A stretch of 64,000 nt of DNA from Acanthopleura granulata (GCA_016165875.1 JABBOT010000001.1:15886876-15950875); one strand, 5' to 3'; counted from the first letter of the stretch, positions 47,877 to 60,800 are shown. Made by a program: numbers and translations. Notes: generated from the letters alone by a model not told the origin.

Positions 47877-49170
47877 TTATTCTAACACCCTAATTTTGTA
47901 TTTATTTATTTGATAGTCGTTTTACTCGAGGTTTAGATTCGTCTAACGACCTGCTGACCGCCTGTTAAAACGTATTGCGCACGTCAGCTGTAATTAGTTA
48001 GGATCATGCAGAAAATCAGTATAATAGCTATATATACTGCCGTTTATACCTTATAAACCTTAGCTGTCTACGAATGGGCTTAAGTGCCTTCTTTCAGTTT
48101 GCTGTGTTGAAGTTGTCGCCGGTTCGAAACTCGTTGGCGACGTTTTCGTCAGTTCAAACGAAAGAGCCATGGAAGGGAAACGTAACTTTCGTATACATAC
48201 AGAAAGTCGTGCATGTTTCCATAAATATACATGCGTTCGGTCTCTCCCTTCCCTCGGATTGCGATATCCTGTCCCGCGCCCACACATGGGATTCTCCATT
48301 CGCGCTGTACCACAGGCCCCTTTGCTGGTTATTTCGAGTTCAATTGATGTACATTGGAACAATGAATTGCCTGAGAGAAGATGTTGTAACCAATCAGAGT
48401 ATCCCTCTTGAATGTAGATCTCAGGTTTCAACAAGGTATATTAATGAAGGTTTGGGCATGGAAATTTCATTGGATGATCTGGTTACGACTAGTCTGTAAC
48501 TGGCTCGCACTGGCTAAATCAACCATTTCAGACAAAGGTTCACTGCAGCGTCGCGTGAAACAGAATCACTGACAGCGTGAAGGTAGGGACTCTCTGCTCG
48601 TATTATTTGAGGGGGATGACGATAACTTGTCACTGGTCGATGCCTCCCAACAGTGCTCTACCTACCGCCTCCCATCGCTAATATCAAGAAATCATGATAT
48701 GAAACCACGCATTCGGTTTCACCGTCCAGCCGCAAGTTACAGCGACACTATTGATCAGAAACGTGACGATAAGAGTTGTAATATTTATGGCCGACATTTT
48801 CGCCTTCTACAAACGTCACTGTTTCAGTATAGTTGAGCACGTAAAGCAATGATGTGCACTATGAAACACGGTTGTAGCTTTAAAGAAAATACTGACAATT
48901 GTGAGGTCTCAGACCAGTCAGTTTGACTTTATACCCACAGCAGCGGCGTGGAATGAATTTACAGTTACCATCTGTATATATACGGAATAAATTAGTGCAA
49001 TTCTGTGCGAAAAAGTAACATGCGAAAAAACCGTGAGCCGTTTTACATAAAATATAGGTGCAGATTTACGCCAAATTTTTCTATATGTATCCTGATGATT
49101 GGCGCATATTTGTTTTTTCGCTCCTTTTGTAAATATGCAGTCGGATTCACCGGTATCAAAATTGCCAAAC
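47877..49170. other. unassigned DNA
   Basis: No recognised gene. Overlapping frames at 48060-48499 on both strands are open over more than 370 bases but show no motif. GGTTCGAAACTC at 48122 resembles a Pol III B box without a matching A box. Confidence 0.4.
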
Positions 49171-49250
49171 GGGGCTTCCGTGGCTCAGTTGGTTAGCGCG
49201 CTACCGCAGTGTAATGACTCAGAAGCCTCCCATCAATGCAGTCGCTGTTA
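49171..49250 (+). mobile_element. SINE head only
   Basis: GGGGCTTCCGTGGCTCAGTT, GGTTAGCGCGCTACCGCAGT and the following ~40 bases are the tRNA-like 5' end of the common SINE. It stops abruptly after GCAGTCGCTGTTAG, where the right inverted-repeat arm begins. Confidence 0.85.
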
Positions 49251-49275
49251 GCTGTTACACGTGTGCTGTTGTTTC

Positions 49276-49900
49276 TCTTCGCGGAGTTAATTAGTACTTC
49301 TGCATGTCACATGACAACACAGTGAAACTGTATAATGCCATAGTCCGTCCATGCACAAATACTACACACTAAAATAGGAACTCAGTTATGAATAGGAAAA
49401 TAAATGTATTTCTATTACACGTGTGCTGTTGTTTATTCATAAACACCATGAAAAAAGATGACTTCAAGAGACATATTCACATTGTAAATGTTGTGGATAT
49501 CCTGAATAAACTAGTCCAAGAAATATCTTCCAAAAATATCAAAACATGTAATAATGATTACCACGTATGTAAACATGCCATGGATAAAAAACGCACCTGT
49601 TTAATTGTTAAATATGATATTTATTGAATAAACGTCAAAGCTTGTTGGAGGCCTCCATGGCCCATTTGGTTAGCGCGGCAACGCAGCGTAATGACCCAGA
49701 AGCCTGCCAACAATGCGACCGCTGTCAGTTCAAGTCCACCTCATGCTGGCTTCCTCTCTGGCCGCACCTGGGAAGGTCTCCCAGCAGTGGTCGCTCTACC
49801 CCCGGGCTCTGCCCGGTTTCCTCCCACCATAATGCTGGCCGCCGTCGTATAAGTGAAGTATTCTTGAGGGCGGTGTAATCAATTAAATAAATAAATAAAT
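49276..49900. repeat. right arm of a long inverted repeat
   Basis: Reverse complement of 43427-44060. It contains TTCATAAACACCATGAAAAA and GAATAAACGTCAAAGCTTGT, then a full SINE. GTTACACGTGTGCTGTTGTT at 49254 just outside this arm duplicates part of its inside at 49417. Confidence 0.88.
49649..49900 (+). mobile_element. full-length SINE in the right inverted-repeat arm
   Basis: Head AGGCCTCCATGGCCCATTTG, core CCCGGGCTCTGCCCGGTTTC and CTCCCACCATAATGC, end GAAGTATTCTTGAGGGCGGT with a (AAAT)n tail. It differs from the left-arm SINE in keeping the GGCTCTGCC block. Confidence 0.92.
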
Positions 49901-51204
49901 CAGAAAAGAAGTAAATAAATACGTAAATAAATCAATCAATCAAAATTACCTGCCAAATTAGTTGTAAAATTACAACAGCTGTCCAGTATATAGTTCATAC
50001 CAGTGCTGTGTAGCAGCAGAAAATGGCGAATTTTTAAACACAATGGAGCTGATCTGTGCAGGAGGAATATGTTCCTCATTAAACCGACAGTACCAGACAG
50101 TGTGATCAATCTCACAAGTTAGGGAAGGATAAAAGATGTATGTTTTTTGGACAGTCTCCCGGTAACAAATTTCTGCTGTTGAAGAGCTTGGGAACAGCCT
50201 TAATACTTAATACCACGGCACTGGTATAGTACATGACTTCATATGTTTGCTCTAAATTTGACCTCCCATCCATTAGATTACTTCATACATTTACTGGAAG
50301 AATTTACTGTTCGATTATTGAGGAATGGCGTACGAATGCTTCCGGTAATAGGTGTGGCATCCTACACATAACAGGCATTTCGCCCATAAAACACCACATG
50401 ACCTATTTCCACGTCAAAAACGTCGAGGAATCAACTCGGTCGTTTACACGGAGTGGGGACTGTCTAGGCCAACCTCCAGGTCGTAATATACTGTAATCTA
50501 TGTCATCTTGACCTTTACGATATTCACATAGGACGATTACGATACTCATACTAGACAATATCACCACATGTAAGACATTTCTATCCAGGTTGTTAGAATA
50601 AATTTATCGACACGATTTATTCACGAACCGGCGTTCACACATTATCTGTGACAAAAATATCAAACCTTATAAAGATGCCTGTCCCTGATGCACTCTTTCT
50701 GGGCATTGTGGTTAAGAGAGATGAGCAATTGCACGATTTAAAAAAGTTATAGTGACTAGTTCACTGCAAGCCAATGTTTTTCCATGACCAGAAAAGGTGA
50801 TGATCGTCATGAATTTGTCGAAGATTTCTGTACTGCTGGATTGGCTAATTGAGTGTCGTCAAGCGATAGAAGAATCAGTGAATCAACCAATGAACCAATC
50901 AATCAGTAATTCAGTTCCACCGCTCTCATTGTTCGTGAGACCTTAGAGACAAGTCTTATTCCAGAACGCCCTCCGGTCTCACATTTGTGTACGTTCCCTG
51001 AAGACTTCTAAACTGCCACCAATATAAGATGGAAGTCAGTACGTAGTGAATTCATCACTTACTTTCTAAAACTTTCGATCCCTACTGTCATAAAACTACC
51101 TTCATTTTATAAGTGCATAACCCTTGAAAAAAGCGTTAAATAAGAATCAAATGAAAACTAAAATACGCTGTAAAGACTACTGTGTACTCGTGACACAAAA
51201 TATT
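49901..51204. other. unassigned DNA
   Basis: No gene recognised; short frames only. 49905-49945 is an AAATAAAT/AATC-rich tail region of the SINE. Confidence 0.4.
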
Positions 51205-51860
51205 GAACCAACCTTTATCTGCTCAACAGAACCAAGCTTACAGTTGTTAGAGACAGGAATGTGTTGTCTCTTTTTTGAATGCAAAGTCACCTCAAGCAGA
51301 AGAACTAATTTAGTCAACTGGAAGAGACTTTTTGGAATGTACTGAATTAATTCCATAAATCACAATTTATTTTAGGCTGGTGTTCCTTCTTCACTAGGGA
51401 AGCTCAGATCAAAAGACGAGAGTCGCTACCAACTAAGATGACACAACTCGATTACCTTTTGCGAGAATATTGCTGCTATTTGGAATGTTTCCTTGCAATT
51501 ATGTGGCGAGATATATACATAGCATTTTCCAAAATATGTGCTGTTCCCCACAATCTGTGTGGACTGGCAGATAGCCTTATACAAAATAACGGCATTTCCA
51601 AGTTCTGCGGAATGGGAGAAAGCCTCACAAAAACCTAGATTCGATGATGAATGAAGTCGAGAGCTACGGGGTCCCCATTATTTTTAATTGGTAGAGGTGG
51701 CATCCGGAGTGCCAACTTAACAGCTGAAAAACTGAGGCAATATCAGTAAACCTCAGCCTGCATTGGACAAGCATGGAAACGTGTAAAGAAAAGGAAAAAT
51801 AGTCCCTACTCATGAAAGGATATTGAAAGTGGCAATTTCAAATGCCCTTATACAATGTAA
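51205..51860 (+). repeat. alpha repeat, copy 1
   Basis: Landmarks shared with the other alpha copies are CTGAATTAATTCCATAAATC, GAATGGGAGAAAGCCTCAC, GATGATGAATGAAG and CAGCCTGCATTGGACAAGC. The strand label is arbitrary because no coding sense is known. Frames inside are repeat translations. Confidence 0.75.
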
Positions 51861-52049
51861 TTGCCTTGTATATATGATTCATGTCATAACATGTATTCCC
51901 TGTCTTCATCAAAATGTCGGTGTTCCTTGTGATTGTTCATCCCTCTCGTCCAGAAATGTCTATAGAGCCCTGTGAAATACTTTTCCGTGCTTAGGCTGTT
52001 AATAACGTACGTGGAAATTGGCTGGTGGATTGTTAGTGTGACTTCTAAC

Positions 52050-52510
52050 GGCTCTTGTGTGGAGCTCTGATATCGAGGATTTATCTGGACGGGATGACAT
52101 CCTAAGTGAATGTCATCCCGCCAGGTTCACGTAAGGACGTATCTTTACCTCGGCTCAAGGTTAATGCCACTAACCACCATCGAGCGTTTGAGCGTTTCCA
52201 TCCCGGAACTTACTGATGCTAACATCTTAGGCAATAAGAGCAGGTCGTTCTGGTGCAAAGGTAATTTCCATAGGCAATCACAATGTGTCGGCCCGCACGT
52301 GGACAGCTATTTGATGAAGAGAACGCGGCCGTAATGAAGTACCGGGCCAATTCTAGAGAGCTCGGTCCGTCTGGTACATTGTCGGCTAATGGGCCAAAGG
52401 AGCGGATCTTCCGCTACAAGTACTTATGTATTACTTAAAAATGTTTACCTAATCCGACAGGCGACGCTGGCTACGCCCTGCCATTCAGCCACATGAGGCC
52501 GAGCTTTATC
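52050..52510 (+). repeat. beta repeat, copy 1
   Basis: GGTCCGTCTGGTACATTGTC, CGGCTAATGGGCCAAAGGAG and TACAAGTACTTATGTATTAC match the beta copy at 56935-57260; its first half (GTAATTTCCATAGGCAATCA) matches the reverse complement of 60425-60800. Confidence 0.8.
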
Positions 52511-53914
52511 TCGCATATTTTGGACGTCGGTAAGTCAATTCCCCTGTCTCGGTTTATCCCTTCCCTTGAATGTTTTCCAATTCATGCTTGTATCACGAAA
52601 TCAAATTTCATTTCAATTGAGACATTTGGTTAGTACTAAATATGCTATATGATATAACACTACAGCATAGAGAGTAAAACCAGAGCAGCGAGAATAGTGT
52701 GATAGCAAATGATGACACGGTGCTTCTTCTCATTTCACCTTAGTTAGGGTTTTATTCTAAATGTTTATGTAAGTGTTTAAAACAGTAACCATTTACACCT
52801 CCTATAGAGGACCATGACAATCCGAATTAGGTGAAAAGAAATGTAGTGATGTTATTTGCAAGTCTTGGACGTCACTGGTTTAGAATTTCTCAAAATGCTG
52901 TGTTGTCATCACATTTAATACATATTTATCAAATAACTCACTTAATGAATTGACACAATGAATGAACAAAGTCATCATTGTGGAATTAATTTGGCACTGG
53001 TTTATCTCAGAACTTACCTCAGAACTTACTCGATCTCCCTGGGTAAGAAACACACGTGTATCCCTTCGGTAAAACACAAGCAGACGCCCAGTGGTACGAA
53101 CACAGCCAAGATAACATTTACCTACCAGTGCCATTTTCCAATAGCTAATAGCACTGGAAAGATAACATGACAAATATAAAAGCATAATATCAAACAACAA
53201 ACCTGATATATACATTGGGTGCATGTGTTCGTAAATTTAAAATAATACAAAACGACTGCTACATGCACTAACGTCCTTCTCCGTCGAATATTAACTCGCG
53301 AATGGATGTGAATAGCGTGATCTAGTCAGTTACTGCTTGGCCAATGATACTGTAAGTTTATGTTGTCACTGGGATACCTCTAATATGGGAGGTTAACTTA
53401 ACAGTTCACATAAACCGCCACCTAACACTCACAACTTCAAGGCGGGTAACTCTCACTGACATGTAGCTGAAGCTACTGTCCCTTCAAGGGACATAACTCT
53501 ATTTGAACAGTAATTTATGTAAACATTATTAAAGCGAAGATAACAATAGTGTCGCCAAACACAGTCCTATTGTTCGTACTTTAGATAATAATTGTTAACA
53601 ATTAGATGTTAACATGATTACATGAAAACAGTGCCAAGGGACCGGGTCTCTGACCTTATTCTACCACCAGAAATCCGGTTTATTCAGAAATACAATCTAA
53701 ACGACCGCTGCATACAGGGTAGAATCAGAGCAGCAGGTACAGTGTTACAGTTGGCAAATTTTCACAGGTCGCAGGTGATATACGAGCTTCTTCTCAATTT
53801 ACCTCGGTTAGGGTTTTAACTTAACTGTTCATATGTGTTTAAAAAGTAACAGTTTATACCCCCCACTTTTAATTAGTTCGCATGTCAGTAATAATTACTA
53901 CCTAAATAAATGTT
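52511..53914. other. unassigned DNA with two epsilon repeats
   Basis: 52668-52825 and 53690-53860 share GTAAAACCAGAGCAGC/GTAGAATCAGAGCAGC, GAGCTTCTTCTCAATTTACC and GTTAGGGTTTTA. They also match 46388-46475. No gene recognised. Frames at 52880-53224 (-) and 53622-53819 (+) have no motif. Confidence 0.5.
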
Positions 53915-54035
53915 GAGCGCCTCCATGATCGAGGTAGCTAACCCGTTAGTGGAGTGCAATGACTCAGGAGCCTCTCATCAATGCTGTCGGAGTGAGTTTA
54001 AGTCCAGCTCTGACTGCCTTCCTCCCCGACCATGC
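53915..54035 (+). mobile_element. SINE, 3' truncated
   Basis: The tRNA-like head (AGCGCCTCCATGATCGAGGT, GACTCAGGAGCCTCTCATCA) and B-box region GTTTAAGTCCAGCTC are recognisable; the conserved core and tail are missing. Confidence 0.75.
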
Positions 54036-54544
54036 TTGAGAATTTTTGTCATCAGGCTAAGCTATGGAACATGTAATTTGTATTATACGAAGCCAAATCT
54101 CCTTAGTGTTCTTGTTCACGCCACACTATTATAATTCAATTCCTACAGACCGGCTGTAAATAAAGAGGATATTTATTTATTTATTTTATTTCTTTGTTAT
54201 TTACTTTAAATAAACGCCATCGGTCCCCTAGAGGATTTTGACGCATAGCTTGTTTGTTGATATCGTGTATTCTGAGAAGACACCTTATACAACCCCAGCA
54301 ATGCAGGGTACCTCTGGGGGAATTTATGATTTCTGTTAAATACATGGAACCTTGTTCGGCTGAGATTATTTACTACTTGCAAGGTTAATAGACATCAATG
54401 GCATTTTCACATGAGCTTTTAATTAGCAAACACCCTGGAATCTACCTTATGGATTTTTCATTGTTTCAAAGGTTGCGTGGTTGTAATCAACGTAATTATG
54501 AGCTAGTCACTATGCAAGGAGAATGGTCTCCTGTTATTTATGCT
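54036..54544. other. unassigned DNA
   Basis: AT-rich spacer with an ATTT-rich stretch at 54170-54195. No gene recognised. Confidence 0.4.
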
Positions 54545-55290
54545 AATATTCAGAGTTCATCTCGACATTGCTGATCTGTATTCCAGATATTGTTATGTCC
54601 CGATGACTCACCACGACCTCACCGTACCATACGGGAGGTCTAAACTTTGAGTCGATGATCCCGGTCTCCTGAAAAGGTCTGACTCAGTGCTGACGACTTC
54701 TGCCTCTCTCATTTATAACTCATCCGCAACTGTCAGTACAGACAAACTATCTTTGCTGCTTGTTTATTTTAGTCTGTAGAAAAAGCTCAATGGAAATCAT
54801 GTTTCATTGTCTGACTAATCCAACCTTAAATAAAACTTGTCCTATCCTATCCTGTTGGATTAGTGGAGAGATATTAATTGTGGAAATGAAGGAATGGATG
54901 TCCTTGACTACATACATAGTTAGAGAATGATGCAGATTTGGCGTACATCAAATCATCTTCTTTATCTGCTCTCTACAACCTTACTGTATTTATAGAGAGA
55001 AATAAACTGTCAAATTATTGAATGCAAGCCCACGTCACAGATCTAATTTTGTCGCCACGTTTCTTTGTGTATGGAATTAATTCCATCAATCGCAAGTTAT
55101 ATTGATTCGGTGTTACGTCGCCAATGCGTTCTTCACTAGACAAAGACAGGATTAGAAGACGCAATAAGACTGAGTTATACTGTGTATTTGCAAGACTGTA
55201 TGTACGGCTTTCCACAAATTATCTCACCTGGCCTTCCAAAAAGCGAAATCATTTCTTGGTTCTTGGAATGGGAGAAAGCAATTATTTTTG
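54545..55290 (+). repeat. delta and alpha modules, copy 2
   Basis: Delta (54545-54755) shares ATATTCAGAGTTCATCTCGA and AACTGTCAGTAC with 62785-62985. Alpha (54955-55290) shares TATTTATAGAGAGAAATAAA and GTCGCCAATGCGTTCTTCAC with other copies. The spacing from delta to alpha is about 410 bases here and at 62.8-63.2 kb. Confidence 0.7.
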
Positions 55291-55364
55291 TGCTAAATGT
55301 CTCAATGGATTTTTTAACAATAATTGTTAAAAGAGGTGAATGACAGAATTCTCTTCACTTTCGA

Positions 55365-55720
55365 GATGCCGTTCGATGTTTGAACCGCTGCTGACTTTGT
55401 GACATTTTATCACAATTTGGTTCACATGTGTCTCTTAAATTCGAGATCTCAAGTGATTCGTCCATTATTGGAATCAACATTTCATCGATGATGCGTTCAA
55501 CGTTGACAGAATAAGCCTTTAGTTTGAGGATAATGCCAGATCTGATAACGCCAGATGTTTATAGGTTAAATTATAAAAGTTTTCATGTCTTGACACGAGC
55601 AACTACGAAATCTGCCAATATGTATGCTGGCCAAGGTGTTAAGCGTGTGTGTATAACGCATTTGTGTACCTGTAGAAATTCATCAAGATTAATCTTGTCT
55701 CGTTCAGAGTATAGGTGAAT
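55365..55720 (+). repeat. gamma module, copy 1
   Basis: GAGATCTCAAGTGATTCGTC, CATTTCATCGATGATGCGT and AATCTGCCAATATGTATGC match 57425-57760. Confidence 0.8.
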
Positions 55721-55814
55721 GAGAATGCAGAGGTATGCCTTCAGTGGCTCATGTTGGAAATATAGAAATGAATGTCCTTGACCACATATTTAGTTAGCGA
55801 TTGTCGCAAAAATG

Positions 55815-56560
55815 CCGCATATAAAACTTATGATATTTATAGAGAGAAATAAATTTTCTGATTATTGAATACAGGGTTGTGTTACGTCAGGCGAAATGAA
55901 TCTAATTTAGTCGCCTCGCATAGGCGTTTTATGATTTACTGAAGGAATTCCATAAACCGCAAGTTATTTTGGTTCAGTTTTATGTCGCCAATGCGTTCCC
56001 CGTTCAGGAGGGCCTGAGTTAGAAGACATCATAAGGATACCGATGTATTGTTCAACAGTCGATATCAATTACGAATACAGAAACCGACTGTCTTTTACAA
56101 GAATCTTATCCGAAGCCTGTTCCTGTTTTCACTGTTCCTTTCAGTTACAAGCAGTGAGTAGTATATATCGCCGCATGTGGCTCGGTGTAGACTGTATTTT
56201 ACCATCAATGTATGGCTGTCTACAATCCTCATGGCCTTGCGGATATCATTCCACAAAATGACATCGTTCTGTAGAATGGCAGAACCCCTCACACCTACCT
56301 ATAACGGATGATGAATGAAGCCCAGGACTTCGGGTTAGTGAGTTAGGTATGATTGGCGGAGGTGACATCCCCAGGAAATCCGTATCATACTACTTAGGTT
56401 GTCACAAATCCGAAAGAAAGGCAAAAAATAGTCTAAGCCTGAAAAATCTGAGAAGACAAAAAGAATAATGGGACACTCAAAGGCACGGCGCACAACCAAC
56501 AATGTGAGTACAAAACGTGTGACCCCGCTGAATCGCAGGCGGCTGTAACTCAAGAAGTTA
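55815..56560 (+). repeat. alpha module, copy 3
   Basis: One of the longer alpha copies. It runs from TATTTATAGAGAGAAATAAA to GAAGTTACAGAAGGTACGT, through AGGTATGATTGGCGGAGGTG. Apparent frames on both strands are repeat translations. Confidence 0.78.
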
Positions 56561-56934
56561 CAGAAGGTACGTAAAAGAGCATGTGTTTTTCTTTTGTGGC
56601 CACCAGGACACTAACTATTTCTGTGAACGGCGTTGAATTTCAATAAAATACATGAAATAAACTTAAAAATGCGCGAGACCTCTGCTGAAGATGAAGACAG
56701 TATCATACATTGGCTGATATGTTGTGGTAAATGTAACCATCGAATTTATTTTGACTTCTCGAAAATTGATAACACTGAATTATTTTGTAGATGCAGACCA
56801 ATTTAAGCAGCGATCAAATCTTTAATACTGGAGTAAAAATATCTGTAAGTCTGGATATAAAACCACGGTGACATAAAATAATGCAGTAGTTCCATTGTTA
56901 CGTGGCTGTTTGGACCCGTTCTGGAGTGGTTTTT

Positions 56935-57260
56935 ACACTGATGAGACCTTTTGGCTTTCGTGTGATACTAACATATGTAAGCAATTTAGTCGCTTTTGTG
57001 CAAATGTAATTTCCAATCTTGTATCACAGTGGGTCGGTCCTGACGTGGATGAAGCGACCGCGACCATAATGAACTGTCTGTCTAATTCCACTGAGCCCGG
57101 TCCGTCTCGTACATTGTGGGCTAATGGGCCACAGGAGCGGATCTTTCCCTGGAAGTACTTATGTATTTACTTAAAGAGCCTTTACTTAATCCTACTGACG
57201 GAACGCGCTAAGCCCTGACTTTCAGTCACATGAGGTCCAGGGTTATATAATGTATGCGAA
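56935..57260 (+). repeat. beta module, copy 2
   Basis: GGTCCGTCTCGTACATTGTG, GGGCTAATGGGCCACAGGAG and TCAGTCACATGAGGTCCAGG match 52050-52510. Confidence 0.8.
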
Positions 57261-57424
57261 ATGCCGGATAGTTGGGCCAGCCAGCTCCTCTCTTTCGGCT
57301 CAACTATATGCCCTCGACGTTGTCGTCAATATGGCGTGTTTTCGGCTGTCTTAACGAAATCAATGATTTTGTGTTGTGATATCAGACATTTCTTCAATAC
57401 TCAGTATGTTATGCGAATCTATAA

Positions 57425-57760
57425 ACTCACTGAAAGGGGACTGACAGAATTCTATTTACTGCCTAGATGTAATTCGGTATTTGAAGCGCTCCTGGCTTTT
57501 TGGCAATTTCCTTCAACTGTGTGTCGTAAATTTGAGATCTCAAGTGATTCGCCCATGAATGGAATCAATATTTCATCGATGCTGCGTGTAATGGCGCAAT
57601 AATATAGCTTCATCGTGGTGATAACGCCAGATCTGATTTTGAATGTTTTAATACCGGGGTGGAATTATTAAAGTTGATATGAGTTGAATTATGGTCGTTT
57701 CCATGGCTTGACGCACGCCTCTTCAAAATCTGCCAATATGTACTCCGACAATGATGAGTA
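57425..57760 (+). repeat. gamma module, copy 2
   Basis: TTTGAGATCTCAAGTGATTC, CATTTCATCGATGCTGCGTG and AATCTGCCAATATGTACTCC match 55365-55720. Here gamma follows beta after about 170 bases. Confidence 0.8.
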
Positions 57761-58064
57761 GAGTACATTTAATAAAATCTTAAATAAAGGTAGAATGAAA
57801 CCCTAAAATGAGGTAAAGGCGGGATTTCACCGGTAAGGTTTTTGTTTTAGTCTGTGTGCTGTAGTCTTTTACATTATTCAACAAACATCCTAGACCCTGT
57901 GTTAAGCATGTTCCTTATTGTTTCGAAGGATGTTTCGTTCTATTCACAAAGCAAAACTCAAAACTAAATTTAACCCTTTCTATTGAATGGGATAGGCCTT
58001 TCCATATTTTCATCTGACAACCACTGAGTCAGGCTCGAGGAGAAAGCACTTTTGTTATTGACAT

Positions 58065-58965
58065 TGTAAGGGTACCGCTATCAGACAGGAAAAATTATAA
58101 ACAAATGGCTTGTTCAACTCTCAGACAACGATAGACTTTACACAAGATCAAACAAAGAAACACGAGGACGCTAGACTACGTTCAATACATATATTAGAGC
58201 AATATAGACAAAAAGTACAACTGTCAACAATATACAAAACAATACAGATAATTGCAAAAATATATAGCTTCTTACTGCTGACAGCGTTCAGATCCGGGTG
58301 GAATATTCCAGCTTCCAAAGGCAATTCAGTCCACGAAATATAGAATCCACAGCCTTTGGAAATGCTGTGATCGAAGCATGACAGTCCTGTAAGTGACAAA
58401 CAGCACTGGGCACGGTACGTCGACGATGATATATATCCAACTCCCCGGCAAAGTGCAGCTTTCCTGGGCAGACGGGTTGATAATACCGTCACTTTTATGA
58501 GTAAACTGAAACCAAATGAACGTAGTCGCACAAAGATACAATGAGAATTACAAGCTCCAAAAGAGCGTCTCAAGCAAAAAAAAAAAACTAGCCGCGAAAC
58601 ACAAGCTCACAAAGTGGAGCACAAAATGGAGCATAAAATGACGTATGTCGAATGGCATGAAAGCCGATGTCTCCAAATCCCAAAAGATCCTTCAAAACGT
58701 ACGAGAGTAAACACGAATGTTCTCAAAATGGACTCATATTTATGGATTAAATGCAAGGAAAATTCTGGATGATTTGATCGTAAACATGTTTACAACATGG
58801 ATACATCTTTCTGGATACGTACAGTGACACGAAACTCATAAAAGCAGACGCGTGAAGAACACCCGACTAAATAGCGCGGGCTATAACGTACACAGAATTC
58901 AGACAGTGACTCGGTTAGCGCAAAAACAAAATAAAAAAAAACATAATACATCATTTTAGGTATTA
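58065..58965 (-). mobile_element. LTR family X, nearly complete
   Basis: The right LTR end on its own strand is clear (GCGGTACCCTTACA at 58065). The other end is diverged after TTTTTTTTTATTTTGTTTTT, with no clear TGTTACG start. It has a CATAAATATGAG block in place of the usual TATA block. No clear target duplication. The 141-codon - strand frame is a repeat translation. Confidence 0.8.
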
Positions 58966-58984
58966 GGGTTTTCCGGGGACTTCG

Positions 58985-60050
58985 TGGGGGAGATGTAAAC
59001 TTTGACTTGAAGATCTCTGCCTTCTGTAACCAACTTACACAGGGTCGGCACGAAATCTATAACACCTCAGCAACAGTCACGAAAAGAAAATTAAGGTTTT
59101 TTTCATCAGCAGAGAGTCTTGTGCAGGTAATGCTGGAAACAAAGGTATGAACATTTTGGCCTACGTAAATAGATACCAACTGCTACAAACATGCATCACG
59201 CCAAATGATCTGTTTTGTTGTCGCACCAAAATTACAAGCTCTATGTATAGAGATTAAGATGGCACGCGACAGATCTAATTTAGTCACCACCAGGGTTTTT
59301 ATGATGTGCTGAATTAATTCCATAAAACGCAAGATTTTTTGGCTCCAATTTACGTCGTCAATGAGTTCCTCGTTCGGGAGAGCCGGAATTAGAACGTACC
59401 ATAAGACTCCGACGTACTGTTCAACAGTGGCTATAAGTTACGACTACAGAAACGGTTTCACATCGTCTATGATTTCTTCGCTATGGGAAAATGGCGCAGA
59501 AAGACTCATACACACTGTGCACTTTACCAAACTATATGCATGGTTTTCCTCAATTCGTCTCGCCCGGCTGCTGGTCTGCTACAAAATAAGAACGTTTTCA
59601 GGCTCTGTGGAATGGGAGAAAGCCTCACAAAAACCTAGAACCGATGATGAATGAAGCCCAGAGCTATGGGTTCGCCAATCATGTGTAATTGGCGGAGGTG
59701 ACATGCCCGAGTGCCATCCATAGAGCAGAAAAACAAATGGGAATATCAATAAATCTCGGCCTGTATTGGAAAGCTATGGAAATGTGTTTCATATTGAAGG
59801 TTATCACAGATCAGAAAGAAGAAGAAAAATAATCCGTGCTTATGGAACGATATTAAAAACTGAGAAGAAATGTGACATTTCAAAAATCCCTGATGCACTG
59901 CAGAGAACCAAGGGTGTGAGTGCAAAACGTGAGGTCCGCTGGTTCGGAGGGGGTTTTAAATTAGGAGGTTTGTCAGGTACCTGTGGAAAAGGCGGTGTTT
60001 CTCTCCGGTCAGTGAATATTAGCGCCGTTCAAGCACAATCAAATAAATAA
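58985..60050 (+). repeat. delta and alpha modules, copy 4
   Basis: Delta remnant (58985-59110: AAACTTTGACTTGAAGATCT). Alpha (59245-60050) is long and well kept: GAATGGGAGAAAGCCTCACA, GATGATGAATGAAGCCCAGA and GGTTCGGAGGGGGTTTTAAA, ending with a SINE-like GTTCAAGCACAATCAAATAA tail. Confidence 0.75.
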
Positions 60051-60424
60051 ATCAAACAAATAAGAAATGTGCAATGGGCCTGTGCTAAAGTTAAAAAGCA
60101 GTTTCTCTCATCAGTAGTATTCTTTTGTTAACTGTACCTACGGAATTTTTTTTGAAAAATTGTGATAAAATACTGTAAAGGAACGGTTTAAGTACCAAAT
60201 GACAGCTGAAAAGTGTGTAAAATACTGTCACTCCACTCTCTCAGCCATCACGGTAATCAAAGATCTCGCATAAGATATTTAGTACTAAAGAAATAGCAGA
60301 TATCTCAACACCAAAAACTGATTTCGCTTTGACTGTTGAGAAACACGCCATATGAATTAAGGACACCATTGACTGACGCAACTTACTCAAATATACGATA
60401 TAACGCTGAGCCTACATAGGACCC

Positions 60425-60800
60425 CTTACAGCGCTAATGTACGAGGTGGATCCAGCTCCTTGGAATTGGCCCGGTACTTCATCTCACTTAATCAAGTGGC
60501 TGTCCACGTCAGAACGGACCCATGTTGATACAATATTGCCTATGGAAATTACCTTTGTACCAGAACGACTTGCGCTCATTGCATAAATATGCTTGCAACA
60601 ATAAGTTGACCAGCAAACACGACGATCCAGCCATGGAAGCTCTTAATGCCAGAGCAATGGCGGTTAAGTGGCACACCCTAATCCATTCAGCTAGTCTGAC
60701 TTCTTGTTCGGCACTAACCTTGAGCTGAGGCAAAGATGTGTTCTTACTTGTAGCTGGCAGGATGCTTGAGGACAATAACTAGAGATCTGCCCGGATAAAT
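60425..60800 (-). repeat. beta module, copy 3, inverted
   Basis: Reverse complement of the first half of beta copy 1: GGAAATTACCTTTGTACCAG on + matches GGTGCAAAGGTAATTTCC at 52253. The other beta copies are on the opposite strand. Confidence 0.65.

Noticed and set aside
48060..48499. Overlapping frames over 370 bases long on both strands
   Set aside because: No motif on either strand; a single low-stop stretch can open several frames at once.
49171..49245. tRNA-like sequence with A-box-like GGTTAGCGCGC
   Set aside because: Same head as in the SINE family, with no intact cloverleaf or B box in this truncated piece; not a tRNA gene.
58148..58573. 141-codon - strand frame with transmembrane-like stretches
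   Set aside because: Lies wholly inside LTR family X; similar peptides in other copies come from shared LTR sequence, with stops and shifts.
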